Shown here piece after piece: positions 45,518 to 57,340 of a stretch of DNA of 64,000 bases. A program made the position numbers and the translations under genes. The notes beneath the pieces were generated by a model. It saw only the letters and a program-made list of their open reading frames with translations, was not told the DNA's origin and did not search any database. This stretch comes from Viscum album (lineage: Eukaryota > Streptophyta > Magnoliopsida > Santalales > Viscaceae). The DNA lies in the NCBI GenBank assembly GCA_963277665.1, contig OY728125.1, positions 1,716,424,889-1,716,488,888 of the forward strand, in the 5' to 3' direction. Within the stretch, counting starts at the first letter, position 1. Every line of letters starts with the position of its first letter.

Positions 45518-48500
45518 TATAGCGACCCAAGCCTTTTATATATAACATTTCATTATTTTAGGCATAATTAATCATCAGAGTACAAGCCAAGGACCATTAA
45601 GTCTAGTGTCTTGGAAGACTAGGTACATATAACATAAAATATGGGGCTAAAAAAAAATCTTTATTTAATCTCCATAAAGAGATTCTAACTTCCTTTGAGA
45701 TCTTACATCTGCATAGGGTAGCCGGGGGAACACATGAACAAAGGGATGAGCTAAAAATCCCAGTAAAGTTATGAACATAAGGATACATCTCAAGAACATG
45801 AGTTAGGAGGCATGAAATAATGATATCCAAAGCATGAAACTTAAAAAATCATTTCATATAATCATGGGATTATATAAACATGGAATCATATAAATGTGGT
45901 AGAATCATAAATCATATCGTTAGTATGGGTCAAGGCTAACTGCCAATCCCGTTTCCCATTTCAGTACGGGTCAAGGCTAACCCCCAATCCCGTTTCACAT
46001 CGCATCTCATGAGACTTATCCTTACCCAATGCATTGGAGCGCTATATGGGCACACCCATCTCAAAATTTTCATGTATATTCTTTCCACATAAATATTCTT
46101 ACCACATATACAATCATACATAATCAACCATACATAAACATAAGGGTACCCATGGAAAGAATTGGGTACCACCATCATGACATAAATCATAACCAATGGG
46201 CGTATCATGAAAGTGTCCATGTAAGGAAATAATTAGAAAATACATGGACTTTCACAGGGTAAAATAGGCATATAACACTGTAAGTGGTGTCAAACATAAG
46301 TGACAACATATGAGAAAAGTATTTTAGAAATATTAGCATTAAAACATTTTTGTGTGGTTTTATAGAAAATACTATATAGCTTTTAAAATAGTAAATAAGA
46401 CATTATTTTATATAAAACCATAATTGAACCAAGAAGGTTTTCTAAATAAAAATACTGAATTTATAAAGACAATGGTGTCTTAAAACAGAGGATAGAGTGC
46501 ACTTCAAATTTGGGTAAAAATTCGGGAAGTCCCCTTAAAATAGGTTTGCTTATCGGAAAGTTCTAAGGATGGAATTTTTCAGAAACATGTATATCCCTGG
46601 AAGAAAGTGATGAAAGGGTCTTGATATTAGAATCTTTTACAACTATCCAGAATTCATAAAATTAAAATAAATAGATTTGATAACACCATTTTTAAAGAAA
46701 GATAATGAAACTCAAAAGAACGAAGAAGGTTTTGGTAGAATTCATTACGATTTTACCGACATGGTGTTGGGTGTACCTAAGAGGGATTGATGAGAGAGAA
46801 AAGGGGTTTCTCATCACTTATAAAACATTAGGGAAGCATGGGTAAGGTGTATAAACATACCCCATAACTTGGTATTACACAAAAAGGCATAGCATAGAGA
46901 ACAATCTTGATTAAGAGTGAAAAGGGGAGGATCCCTTACCTTAAATCCATTGGTGTTCCCCACTTTCTATTAATGACATGAATAAACAAATTAGGATTAT
47001 TAAATAATAAGTCCAGAACATATTTTATATGTAATTGATTTATTATAATCATTTTTAGTTCATTAAATTCCTTTTTTATAAGTTATAAGGGTCAATTTCA
47101 TTGTTCGGGCTCGTTTGTTTACTTGGCTTTAAAAGATCGGTTCACTTATATTCAAGTTTGGATTATATGCAAGATGAAAGTGGTTGTAAAGAATTTAAGT
47201 TATATTCTTTAGTTCATATCTAGGATATTACATGGTTTTATTTTTAATTAGGTTACTTAGAGTTAAGTCTAATTATTATATATATATATATATATATATA
47301 ACCATAGTGATAACCGTTTTGTTGATCGGTGGATTTGATTACAAAGAATGTGTTTTGATTTATTAATTAATTCCATTTGTACCAAAGGATAACAGAACCA
47401 AAAATAGGATATATTACATATATAATAATCTGGTTCAACCATAACACAAATGGTTTAATGACAATAATTAAACATAATAATAGAAATTGATAAACTGTTG
47501 TCCTTGAATGTGCTAAATTAGCACATCTCAAATGGTGCTTTCACTTCTTTCAAACAAAAGGGGGAAAAGGGAGAAGATAATGAAATATACCACTAGAATA
47601 AAGAAATACCAGTACATGTATGTTACTGTATTTATCATACTATTATGGTGAAGGGAGGTGAGGAAAGAAATAAAAAAGAAAAGAACTTAAAAGAAAAGAA
47701 GAAATTTGGGAAGATGAATTTACCTCTTGAGACTTCCTCCTTTGAGAACCTCTTAAAGGGAGAGATTTTGGTATTTTTAGAAGGATGAAAACTTTTGGAC
47801 ATGGGGGAGGACCTTGGGGAGAGATTTGGGAAGAATTTAGAGAAGGCTTGGAGCTTGAGAGGAGTGGAGAGAAGAGGTAGTGAAGGGAGATTTTTATAGT
47901 GGAGGAGAGGAGGGATTTCATGATATTATAATCCTTAATTTATTATTTCTTCACAAGACAAAGAATAGTAAGTATTACATGACCAAGAATATATATTTTA
48001 TCATGTGATCCTGAAACAAGTAGGATTAAATTATCAGAACATCATCGATGACTCAATTAATCCATTATTTAGCATTTATTTTGAATTATCGAATTCTACT
48101 ATTCATCAAAAATTCAAGTATTTCAGAAAAATCTCAAAAATTCACCCTAACCATTTTTTGACGTGTAGAATCCAAAAATGAATTCCATTTTTCAAAAATA
48201 ATTTTCTAAATATGATTATTTTAATATTTAATTAAATTCATAATTTATTATCAAAAACCAGTTTTAAAACACTCATTAACTTATTCTAAAATATAGGTAT
48301 ATTGCACTTCCAACTTGAATATTATTTTTATAACACCATAGGTGAGGTTTCTATTCATTAGGGTATATCACTATTCATATGAGTATGTTACTATTCATTA
48401 GGGTAGGTTACTATTCACCATAAATTAAGTTTTTCTTATCGGACTCCAAAAAACATCTTGAACACAACCGTGTATATCAGATTTCCAAGATTCCAAACAC

Positions 48501-48614
48501 AGAAGTGACAAACTTATGTCTAAGGGTTACTTATCACTTAGTAGATCATTATTATTTGATTTTATGGCATATTTATACAAAGGGAATTTCCATTAAAAAC
48601 ATTGGGTCGTTACA
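45518..48614 (-). repeat. 5' LTR of element E, 3097 bp
   Basis: On the displayed strand it starts TATAGCGACCC next to the primer-binding site and ends GGGTCGTTACA before TSD CAAAG. It is collinear with the other LTR. It has a longer (TA)n run near 47277-47300, which with small indels explains the length difference. TATA box at 47891-47899. The open frame 47643-47921 (-) is the twin of that in the other LTR. Confidence 0.9.
47891..47899 (-). promoter_or_regulatory. TATA box of element E 5' LTR
   Basis: CTATAAAAA on the - strand, matching the box at 39709-39717. As it sits in the 5' LTR it would be the element's active promoter. Confidence 0.6.
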
Positions 48615-48619
48615 CAAAG
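48615..48619. other. Target-site duplication CAAAG, right copy
   Basis: Pairs with 37343-37347. Confidence 0.85.
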
Positions 48620-51600
48620 CATATTGAAATAATATTGGATAATTTAGCCACATATCATCCATTGTTTCCATGATAATATGGTCTGAGTTGTGTAACCTAA
48701 AAAAACTAGAGACACCATATTTCCTACCTTCGGATCAGACCTCCAAAGAAAGTATATTCCTCTGTTTCTTTGGAAATCATGAATGGAAATACTCTTTCTG
48801 TTTTTAGGTACATTTTCCCCATAAATCAAACTATATTGTTTAGATAATATGAATCTCTGTAAAATTTCATTGGATTTTAGAAAAAGAATGTTTGATACCA
48901 AAGATCTCTTTTTCCTGACTATGAAGTATGTGCTCGTAGTTTTCCTTGCAAAAGTCACCTACATAAGAGGCATGTTAGTCAAAATATACCACAACATGGC
49001 TATGCATCATATTTTCTAGTTGTCCCTTCATAATACAGCCCCCATAATGGGTTTTTCAAGTTGTGGTAACATCATTCTTGTAAAAGACATCCTCTAATGC
49101 CTTCATCCCTTTTCCCATTCCATTATATGGATCCAAAAATTCCAAAATCATAATTTTCAATTCTTCCTTTCCATACCTGAATACGGTATTATGTTTCTAG
49201 ACAAATAATCAAGAAATTGGAGACTCATAAACCTTTGTCCCAAGCTAAATACTTTAGAATAATGCCCCTAATTCCCTCACCACATGAATTGAAACTACAC
49301 AACATAATATCCTTGCTGCATGACGTTAAACTGCATAGTAGAATATCAGAAAACCAATTTCTAACAAATATAAACTCCTTTATATACCAAATTCATGAAA
49401 GAGTCATCCCTCATTCATGGTCTATATCGTCACAGATGACCCTTTATATTCTCAAATACCATTCCTTGGAAAAGAAAACCACTGTGGTCTTGAGATATCA
49501 AAATTTAACCCTCTTTTTATCAATAATAGAATGTCATTGTAGGGTCCTAAAAATTCCACCAAGGGAAGAAAATACCCCCAAAATCACTTTAAAGAAGGAA
49601 TTAAGTACTCCACCAAATCTAGAAAGTGAATGGATTCAAATTGAGTTGCAAATTTCAGAAGAAACTTGAAGAAATTGAAGTTATCAAGGAATTTTCAAAT
49701 GGTCAGTATACCATCACCATGAAGGGTTCATGGACCGCCTCGATCACAAACCACTAGGTACGTGTTACGATCCATGGGCCGCTGGCCCCCAGAGCGATGA
49801 CCAGAAAACAAGGCGTGCCACAAACCGCATCTCCAAAGGAATAATGCACGTGAATCCCATCCACATACCATTCTATGAACTCATCTGTTCAGGGAAAAAG
49901 AAATTAGGAATGGCTCCGCGAATCATTATCGTGAACTGAAGCCTCTAAAAACCCTAGTTTACCAAGTCTTCCATGGGTCATGATATCTCCTCCTGGGCCT
50001 CTTCAAATGTTTCCACATTAATATATATATGACTTCCCCAATACTTTATAAAAGTGGCACAATAAGAGGATGATGATATGGAGGATGAAGGTTTGAAGGG
50101 GACACATATGTTGGAAGAAAGAGTTTGGTGAAGACTCTGGCTTCAGTCTTGATTCATCAACGAAGCCCAAATTGTGAACCATGCTCTCCGCATGTACAAC
50201 CATTTTCGAACCATAAAATGGGGAATTGAATAATAAAAAGGGAACCATGAACCTTATTGGTGAACTGAAAACCACATAATTCCCATTGACAAACTCCCCA
50301 CAAATGATAATCCCTCAAGACATCCTTCCAAACGGTGCTATTCATAGTGTACCATTATGCGGACAGAATGCAGCGCCGCGTATATCATTAGTATGATGAT
50401 GGAACATGAAGTGGCATGATGGGCCACGTAACACTATGGTATATAGTGGTATATACCCATGACCACGTACCACATCGGTACACGGATGGTCCCTCTACCC
50501 ACATACCACTATGATATGAGGAGCCTCCCCCATCCCGTATAAGAAACCTATACGTGGAATGGGGAGTTTTCATGTATTATTTCCTCGGGTTCCAACCTCA
50601 CCCCTCCATTACCGTCGAGTCCTCCATAATCCCTTCGCTAACCAGCCCACTGAAATCAGAACAAAGAATCCTCCAAATCCACTAGACCCATATTATCATT
50701 CCATCAGGTGCATTAGTGTGCCCATTTGAGTCTACATACCCATGGTAAGAAGAGTCACAAAGGCTCTCCCCAAAATAGTTTGGGCTTAGAAAATTCCTGT
50801 AGGTCTACATTCCCATGGTAACTAGGAGTCCAACCTTGGGATACCGACATGAGCCTCATCATTTTATGGATTAAGTGTGATCACATTTTTTTCTATTAAA
50901 TGAGGAATATTGATCAGTCAAAGTAGTTATGTTAACTTCTCCTTTTGGAGAGGACGAAACTCCTCCCCTTTTGCAGAATATATTCTGGGGTCCTCCCACT
51001 GAGGTAAGTCCCCAATCTTCTGAAGGCTGAGCTGCATGACCTTTAATGTCATTGAAAATTAAAAGGTTCATTACTCAGTGCCCCTACCCACGGTATCCAA
51101 AGCCTCATCCACTGTAGGCTCTCCCTCTCTACTGACAGAAGAGGAATCATGTGGTTTGTTGAATCTTTCACATCCTCTTATTTCTCACACCGATCAGGAC
51201 TCACGTGGGCTTAGAGGTTTGTGATGATTAAAATATCCATCAAATATGAACTATGATAACTCTGATTACTGATCAAACTAGGATATGTAGGATGCCTTCT
51301 TGAAGGCCCGAGCTCAAAAGGGTGTCCTCCCATAAAGGGTTCACCCAATCATGCCCCCATCAAACGGGCAGCTCGCATGCATAAGCCCCAACCCATCCGA
51401 ACTATGTGGGTTATAATTCCATTCCCAAGGATAATTTGGAAACCCGTATTATGGGTCTGATCCCAAAATTAAATAACCTCCACCCCCTCGGGATGACCAT
51501 AAACTCTAGAGCACCTTATTACATGACTCAAGTCAGTAGTACCTATATAGAATCAAATATATGCATGCCTATCATGATCTTTCAAATCAAGGGTTACCCA

Positions 51601-52130
51601 AGGAAACACTCTTCAGGAATGAAAATAGGATTCATGAATATATGAACATGACTTAAATCTATAAGAGAGTCCCGAAACATGCAATAATCTTCCCCTAGAA
51701 GGGTGAGATGATCCTAACATCCCATCCTTTCGACCAATGGAGTCCTTAAGTGTCGTTGGATGAATCACCAATCAACGAGGGCCTACCTTTGGAAAGCATT
51801 TCCATGAATCATGGACAGAAGAGCCGTTTTGTGATTCTATCTCCATGAATAAACCCACTGTAGACCATTTGAGGATGTTATATCCGAGGAGGACTGATTG
51901 AACAAGTACTTGACCCCATGCAATTGCCCTCTAGGATCAATCTGACTGTGGTATCTCTTTCGCAGTGCGAAAGGGGTGAATTACCCAATCCACATGGGGT
52001 TGATACAACCTTATTTAAAGGATAATGACATAGAATGGGTCGAAACTAAATAAATGTTGAATTTGATAGGAACCCATCTCAGAAAAAGGTATGGGTGATG
52101 ATCCCCATCGGACCATTTCTGCATAACCCG
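48620..52130 (+). repeat. LTR-like region preceding Tat element D
   Basis: No recognised gene. 48890-49100 resembles 36990-37210, and 51240-52130 resembles C's left LTR remnant at 4080-4945, so at least the right part is D's 5' LTR. The open frames 49217-49669 (150 codons) and 49730-49939 (69 codons) are the longest here and match no family I know. Near 50390-50540 there are short palindromic pieces (GGTATATACC; GTACCACATCGGTAC). The LTR start could not be found. Confidence 0.55.
50538..50543 (+). promoter_or_regulatory. Possible TATA box of element D LTR
   Basis: TATAAG in the context CATCCCGTATAAGAAACC, about 1.6 kb before the primer-binding sites and after a CCTCCCCCATCCC stretch. The only support is sequence and rough position. 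Confidence 0.3.
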
Positions 52131-52610
52131 AAATGCGCCACCTTGGAGACTGAACAAAAATTGTGAACCCAATGTGAATCTTTAACCAAGGTGGCAGTTC
52201 TACCCCAATGATAAAAGACAAATGTAAATTCCATCTCAGCCCATTTTTTCCCCTGGTACAAAAGAAATGTGCCACCTTGGAGGCAAAACAAAAATGGTGA
52301 ACCCGACGTGAATCCTTAACCAAGGTGGCGGTTCTACCCCAATGATAAAAGACAAAAGGACATTGAATGTTGGACCATTTTGTTCTCCCCAGTATGCATG
52401 AAACACACCACATCATAGGCGGAGAAAAAATGGTGAACCTGACATGAATTCTTAACCAAGGTGGCAGTTCTACCCCAATGATAAAACACAAAAGGACATT
52501 ACACATCAGCCCATTTTTTTGTCTAGTATAAAAGAAACACACCACCTCAGAGGTGGAAAAAAATCGTGAACCCAACATGTATCCTTAACCAAGGTGGCGG
52601 TATTACCCCA
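52131..52610 (+). repeat. Four tandem ~134-bp units each with a tRNA-Trp primer-binding site (element D)
   Basis: The unit includes the LTR tail (GCCACCTTGGAGGCAAAACAAAAA), a primer-binding site, and leader (CCTTAACCAAGGTGGCGGT, then CTACCCCAATGATAAAA). CTTAAC recurs at 52181 (as TTTAAC), 52315, 52451 and 52584. The second site, TGGTGAACCCGACGTGAAT at 52295-52313, is the exact complement of the plant tRNA-Trp 3' end with CCA as I know it. The other sites (52161-52179, 52431-52449, 52564-52582) have a few mismatches each. The open frame 52015-52578 on - is a by-product of the repeat. Confidence 0.8.
52295..52313 (+). other. Best-preserved primer-binding site of element D (tRNA-Trp)
   Basis: Nineteen bases complementary to the acceptor stem, T arm and CCA end of plant cytosolic tRNA-Trp. 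It starts minus-strand synthesis. This is the only one of the four units with no mismatch by my recall of the tRNA. Confidence 0.75.
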
Positions 52611-53342
52611 CTCAAGCCCCATATTTCTACAACAGAAAAAAGAGGGAAGGGGCCAAGCAGAATATGCAAATATGCACATGTTTAAAAGAATGCTACATTG
52701 AAGAGGTTTTTCGGATTGTTTGTCATATATGTATATTGAAAGTTCGTGAAGAGAAACCTTTGATCCAAATGACATCCCAAAAACCAATGTAGACACATGC
52801 ATCGGTGATCCCATAGGCGGCCAGGGCCCCAACGAAGAGTAGGACCCCCTCGCATACCTAGCATCTTCAACACTGGGTATTAAATAGGCTGGTCAAAGAG
52901 TACCTCTGAAATGGTACTCTCCCCACGTTGGATAACGCGAGAAAATCCCTCCCATATACAAAGGTCCACCAACCTCCCCCTTAGACGTGACCGACACCCC
53001 AGCGCAAGGCAGCCCCGGTGGTCATCTCAAACTATTTTGGGAGCATTTTCCCCATAACGTGACAACAAGTACCTCCCTTAACTAAGGAAGGAAAATGAAG
53101 TCAATGGTGAAAACTTCATCTAAATTGCAGAGGGGTCCTACTCACGGGCCCCCTCCAGAGAGCATCGCTGCCAATACCAGACGACCAAAACTCCTCCTAC
53201 CAAAAAAGAACTTATACTGAGGGAGCCATCTAAAGTCCAAAAGACCTAGGGCCCTCAGGATACCTGCCAAGGGTGGAAAATATATAACCACGAACATGCT
53301 ATCACCCTAGTTCCTGAGGAGAAACTCCGTCATACTAATGCA
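52611..53342 (+). other. 5' leader of element D
   Basis: Non-coding leader; no frame of interest and no clear match to the corresponding part of element C. Confidence 0.5.
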
Positions 53343-53897
53343 ATGGAATTCAACGGGCATAAATACGACTCTTCCCTCTCTACTCAAGCCCACAACAGAA
53401 ATAGGGTGGCGCAATACAAGCACATGTATGTTCCTACTAATGGTCTCTGGTCCCACTGTGTAGATAGAGAAGAAAATTACAGGCAGAGTCAAATTCTTGT
53501 TGATGCACATCAAACCTGTCATCCAAATAGTATGGAAACCTGCTACACACAGGCAAAAATACATATTGACATGTTTCAAGCCTTCCATCTAAATAGGGAA
53601 AAAAGAAAATATGAGAAAAGTGAAATTCATACACATTCACATCAAGCCCTTTATATAAAAAAGGCAGCAACCAGATATACACAAGAAAAAATACCTACTG
53701 ACACTTTTCACACTCGCTATCCAAATTGGGCGGCAAGCAAATATGAGCAGGGTCAAATTTATACTAATGAATACAAATCCCGTGAGACAAATACAGTGGA
53801 AATAAAGAAGATGAAAATATATTCTCATGAATATAAATCCCACCAGTCAAATACGATGGAAACTAGAGAAGACAACCGGTTGGAGAATCATTCCTAG
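53343..53897 (+). CDS. Repeat-built open frame in element D leader (184 codons), unknown
   Basis: This is an open frame with a strongly repetitive product. Tyrosines fall at residues 46, 68, 90, 112 and 134, exactly 22 residues apart. Each unit has the pattern Y-x-x-x-x-I-x-x-D/H/N-x-x-x-x-x-x-x-N. The DNA is a 66-bp minisatellite of about seven units (roughly 53412-53864). Because 66 is a multiple of three, one stop-free unit keeps the whole array open. The product would be hydrophilic, rich in Tyr, His, Lys and Gln, with no signal peptide or membrane segment. Tat/Ogre elements can have an extra ORF before gag, so this may be its remnant; it may equally be non-coding. No function is assigned. 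Confidence 0.35.
   Translation: MEFNGHKYDSSLSTQAHNRNRVAQYKHMYVPTNGLWSHCVDREENYRQSQILVDAHQTCHPNSMETCYTQAKIHIDMFQAFHLNREKRKYEKSEIHTHSHQALYIKKAATRYTQEKIPTDTFHTRYPNWAASKYEQGQIYTNEYKSRETNTVEIKKMKIYSHEYKSHQSNTMETREDNRLENHS
53412..53864 (+). repeat. 66-bp minisatellite in element D, about seven units
   Basis: The period is shown by the translated spacing described for the overlapping open frame. Units are diverged from each other (e.g. CTACACACAGGCAAAAATAC against ATATACACAAGAAAAAATAC), so the array is old. The last unit is shorter by two codons. Confidence 0.7.
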
Positions 53898-56800
53898 GTC
53901 CCGACATAGGAGAAACACCGGTATTTGCTGGAAACTCATGGAGGATTGGAGCAAGAAAAAACTCCTACTCTGACATTAGAATGGGCCTTTATACCCATTC
54001 CAGCTAAAGATGTATCACAACACATCTGGGAAATGCTGGAATATCAAACGTCAATTCCAAACCATATCCTTCAAACATGGAAATATATCATTACATCAGC
54101 GGAAAACCTGATAAATATAGCCCACAACCCGGTTTCCTCGAATGGAATAACTCACTCACAAAATGAGTTAGTCACTCCAATTTAGTTATGAATCCATGAT
54201 CCCTTCTAGGAGGTTTGACTACAATATACCATGATACATGGACTACTAGATTGGGAACAAATATTCAGTTTAACTGGGGGACGCCGGTCCAATGTGGTAG
54301 CTGCTCCAGGGCAGGAATATATTTCTTCCAAAACTCAAGATTCTTGTCGGCATATCCCGAAGACATAATGGGACCCAATAAGATAGGGACACATATATGA
54401 AGTCCAATACCAACAGTTGATTTCCCCTGTTACCTGCAAGAGAGCACTCAAAAAGGAATGGCTCCAAAGAGAACCAAAAAATGAAGAGCACATACATGAT
54501 CCTACTCTAATGGAAGCTGGGGTTCTTGACACCCTCAAAAATATATCAATAATGTCTCAAGAACCTATTAGTGGATTACCAAATTATGGATGTGGCAGTT
54601 GCAGTTGAAAAGTTCCTCCCCGCAATATCACTACCAACAGCTCTCAAGGTCCTCCCCAGAGCACCCACAGGGGCTAACTCTGTGGACCTGGAATGATCGA
54701 TCATGAGAACCTATCTCCTGATGCACATCGAGGTAGCCCTCCCTTAGACCTGAAGACCAGGAATCAAGAAGTTCCTCCCCTTGATATCATCCACCCTGAT
54801 GGTCCTCACCAGGGTATAGGCTGCAGATATGCTTCTCTCAGTAGTCGGACATCAAGTCATGATGGTAGTCCTCTCCATAATGACAGTCATTGAGAAGGCC
54901 CTCCCCACAATGTCAGTCACTATGAAGGTCCTCCCCATAGTAAAAAAAAGCAATGAGAAGGTACTACCCTCATTGTAGTACATCTTAAATGACCTCCCTA
55001 GGATTTGAAGTACATAATTTCTCCCTACAGCTAGGTATCAAGTCATGATGGTAGTCCTTTCATGATGTTGATCATTACGAAGGCCATACCTGCAAGAACA
55101 GTTGCTGCGAAGGTCCTCCCCACAGTGACATCAAGCAGTAAGAATGTCCTCCCCTCATTTTAGCCCACCCTGAAGGTCCTCCCAAAGTTATACACCGTAA
55201 AGGAATTTCCCATGGTTGGGAATCAAGTTGAAATAGTATCCCTCACTATTACAACATAAATGGACAAGGTCCTCCCCGCAACCAAAAGTCATATTGGTCG
55301 GAATTTCCTCCCCTTAGAGGAAAAAATATGAGAAATCCCACCTATACTGAGGCACATAGAAAGATATAATTAGACACATCAAGCACTTGATCCAGCACTA
55401 CTGACATCCTCTCTCAACCAAAGGATAGCCTGGGGCAACACTCATCTTCTGAGCCACCCTCACATTGTCCACATATCAATAAGTCTCCCACCAGCCCAAT
55501 TGATTAGAATGAAATTATTAAGAAATATTCGAGATAGGCATATCAAGTAGAGGAGCCTCCGGAAGAACAACAACAAGATATTTTTCTTGTGAGAAGAAAA
55601 ATAGCTAAAGATAATATACCAGCGATGTATTGGCCTACAACCACTTCTCACTCTGACATACTAGGAGAGTTGTCTAGGGAATGCATGCTGGACATTCTCC
55701 TCAATATACAGACAAATATTTTCCAGTTTAAATTAAATTTTCCTACCATATAAAGGGTGTGTAGACCATGTCCACATATTAGGGGAGCTTCACAGTCTAA
55801 TCGGCCTTAAAGCCCTCATGTCCGTGAGGCAGACACTCTCAGAAAGGAAAAAGAAAAACCTTGAACTTTTCGGCCTCCATGCAGTGCATAAGTTGCATCT
55901 CCTCATTGGCAACACCTTGGATGGAGTTCACATTCGGGAATGGGGAGAACATGGAGACCTACAATTCACCCCCAACCCGTCCAGTATGCCCCATTAGAAA
56001 TGACTTCCTACAACTTCATCGCCCCAAGGAAACAATCAAGTGAAACACATGCTTAGGAAAGGTGGGATACTCAACCAAAACTAGCTCGGAGTAAGTCTCA
56101 AAAGCGTTAGGGCTGAAGAGATCAAACCATCAAAAAGATTCTGAGTCAGGAAACCAAGAACAAATAGTAGGATTACCGCCTAAGGGAATCCAACCATAAA
56201 TAAGTTCTCATGTCTCCAAAATACCATAGACTTTGTGAAGGACCAATGTCATACTCATCTCACACTCATGCGGGAGTACATGAAATTTAAAAGTTGAAAA
56301 TAACGGTGGATACTGCTGTAATATGGGAACAAACTCAACCCATAGGGATGAGGGCCTTTTTAAATTATAGTACCCCTATAAGACCAACAAATCCAGGCTG
56401 CAGCACATCAATGGAAGAATGGGAACAACCACAACACACAGGGATAAGGGAATTTTTACCGTCAAGTTCATGACCAGCAGACATATTTCTTCCACTATCT
56501 AGTAAGAACGATAGACAGAGGAGTCACCCATTCCACCCCTTCTCATGGTTTACACCCTTAAAGACAAAGGCGTATTACGAGGTCAGACCAGGGTTCTCTT
56601 TAGGTCAATATTCACCAAGAAACCCAAAGAATACTGTAGAATGGAAGGAGGAAGTCCAACAAAGGATGCAGAAATCCTTTTTTCCATTCGACACTGAGTA
56701 CACCATCCCCAATGCGGTATGCCTCAGTGAACATGGTAAACATTAACCCCACAGATCTCACAGAAAATAATGTAGAGGGAGAGGACATAAAGGAAGATGG

Positions 56801-57340
56801 TTCCATATTAGAGGCATCCCACATTGAGCCTGATGGTGTGAATACATGGAACCAAAGAGCAGTCCTAAATCTGGGTGCCCCCTCAGTTAATCTGACATTA
56901 ACTCCCACGTGAAACCACAACAAGGAGAAGAATAAATCCAAATTAGTCTATGTCCCGCCTTCTCCTCCCTGGAAATGTTTCCCTCACTCTAAAATAATGG
57001 GTTTCAAAGAATTAGGAAGAAATAAAAGATCTTAGGTGAATTATTGTTGAGTTACATCGAGGAAGCTATCTCAGCGGATGTGTTCCCCTAGAGGAACGTT
57101 AACATGTGCTCTTAGAAGAAGTTACCTTTCTATAGGTACTCATCCCAATGAATGAATCCAAGCTCAGAGGTCTATTAAACCCGGCCCCAGAAGGACATCA
57201 AGACTCCCCCCCACTAGGAAGGTAGCCAGAATATATTCAGAAAAACCCACAAATGATACCCACAGATGGGTATCCACCCCATATTCTAGTATCACTAGCA
57301 CACCCAGTCTTGGCCACTTCTGCACCAACCCAAGCTCAAG
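53898..57340 (+). pseudogene. Gag-upstream and gag N-terminal region of element D (decayed)
   Basis: It matches element C in two places (53945-54120 with 6300-6480; 54490-54610 with 6755-6910). Between 54610 and 55330 there is a degenerate repeat with GGTCCTCCCC; in one frame it reads EGPPHNVSHYEGPPHS-like units, as in proline-rich gag leaders. No long intact frame follows; the open frames at 55861-56043 and 56712-56912 match nothing I recognise. I interpret the whole as worn retrotransposon coding DNA. Confidence 0.5.
54610..55330 (+). repeat. Degenerate GGTCCTCCCC repeats in element D
   Basis: About a dozen units of (G)AAGGTCCTCCCCAxAxTxxxAGTCA with 30-100-bp spacing. The string CATCAAGTCATGATGGTAGTCCT occurs twice, about 178 bp apart (near 54849 and 55027). 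Element C has one such unit near 7062, so the array expanded in D or shrank in C. Confidence 0.55.

Larger units (their letters stand above)
37348..48614 (-). mobile_element. Chromovirus E, complete but decayed, 11.27 kb
   Basis: This is a Tekay/Del-like chromovirus with both LTRs, TSD CAAAG, polypurine tract, initiator-Met-type primer-binding site, gag, protease, RT, RNase H, integrase and chromodomain in the normal order on the - strand. It sits in the non-coding DNA between the Tat elements C and D. The LTRs differ at many positions by eye, more than the Athila LTRs differ, so it is older than the Athila array. Gag and pol are broken by stops. Confidence 0.92.

Noticed and set aside
52295..52313. 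Possible tRNA gene
   Set aside because: Only the complement of a tRNA 3' end is present, with no other arms. It is a primer-binding site.
52015..52578. 187-codon open frame on the - strand
   Set aside because: It covers the four ~134-bp repeat units and is a by-product of the repeat; the + strand there is LTR tail, primer-binding site and leader.
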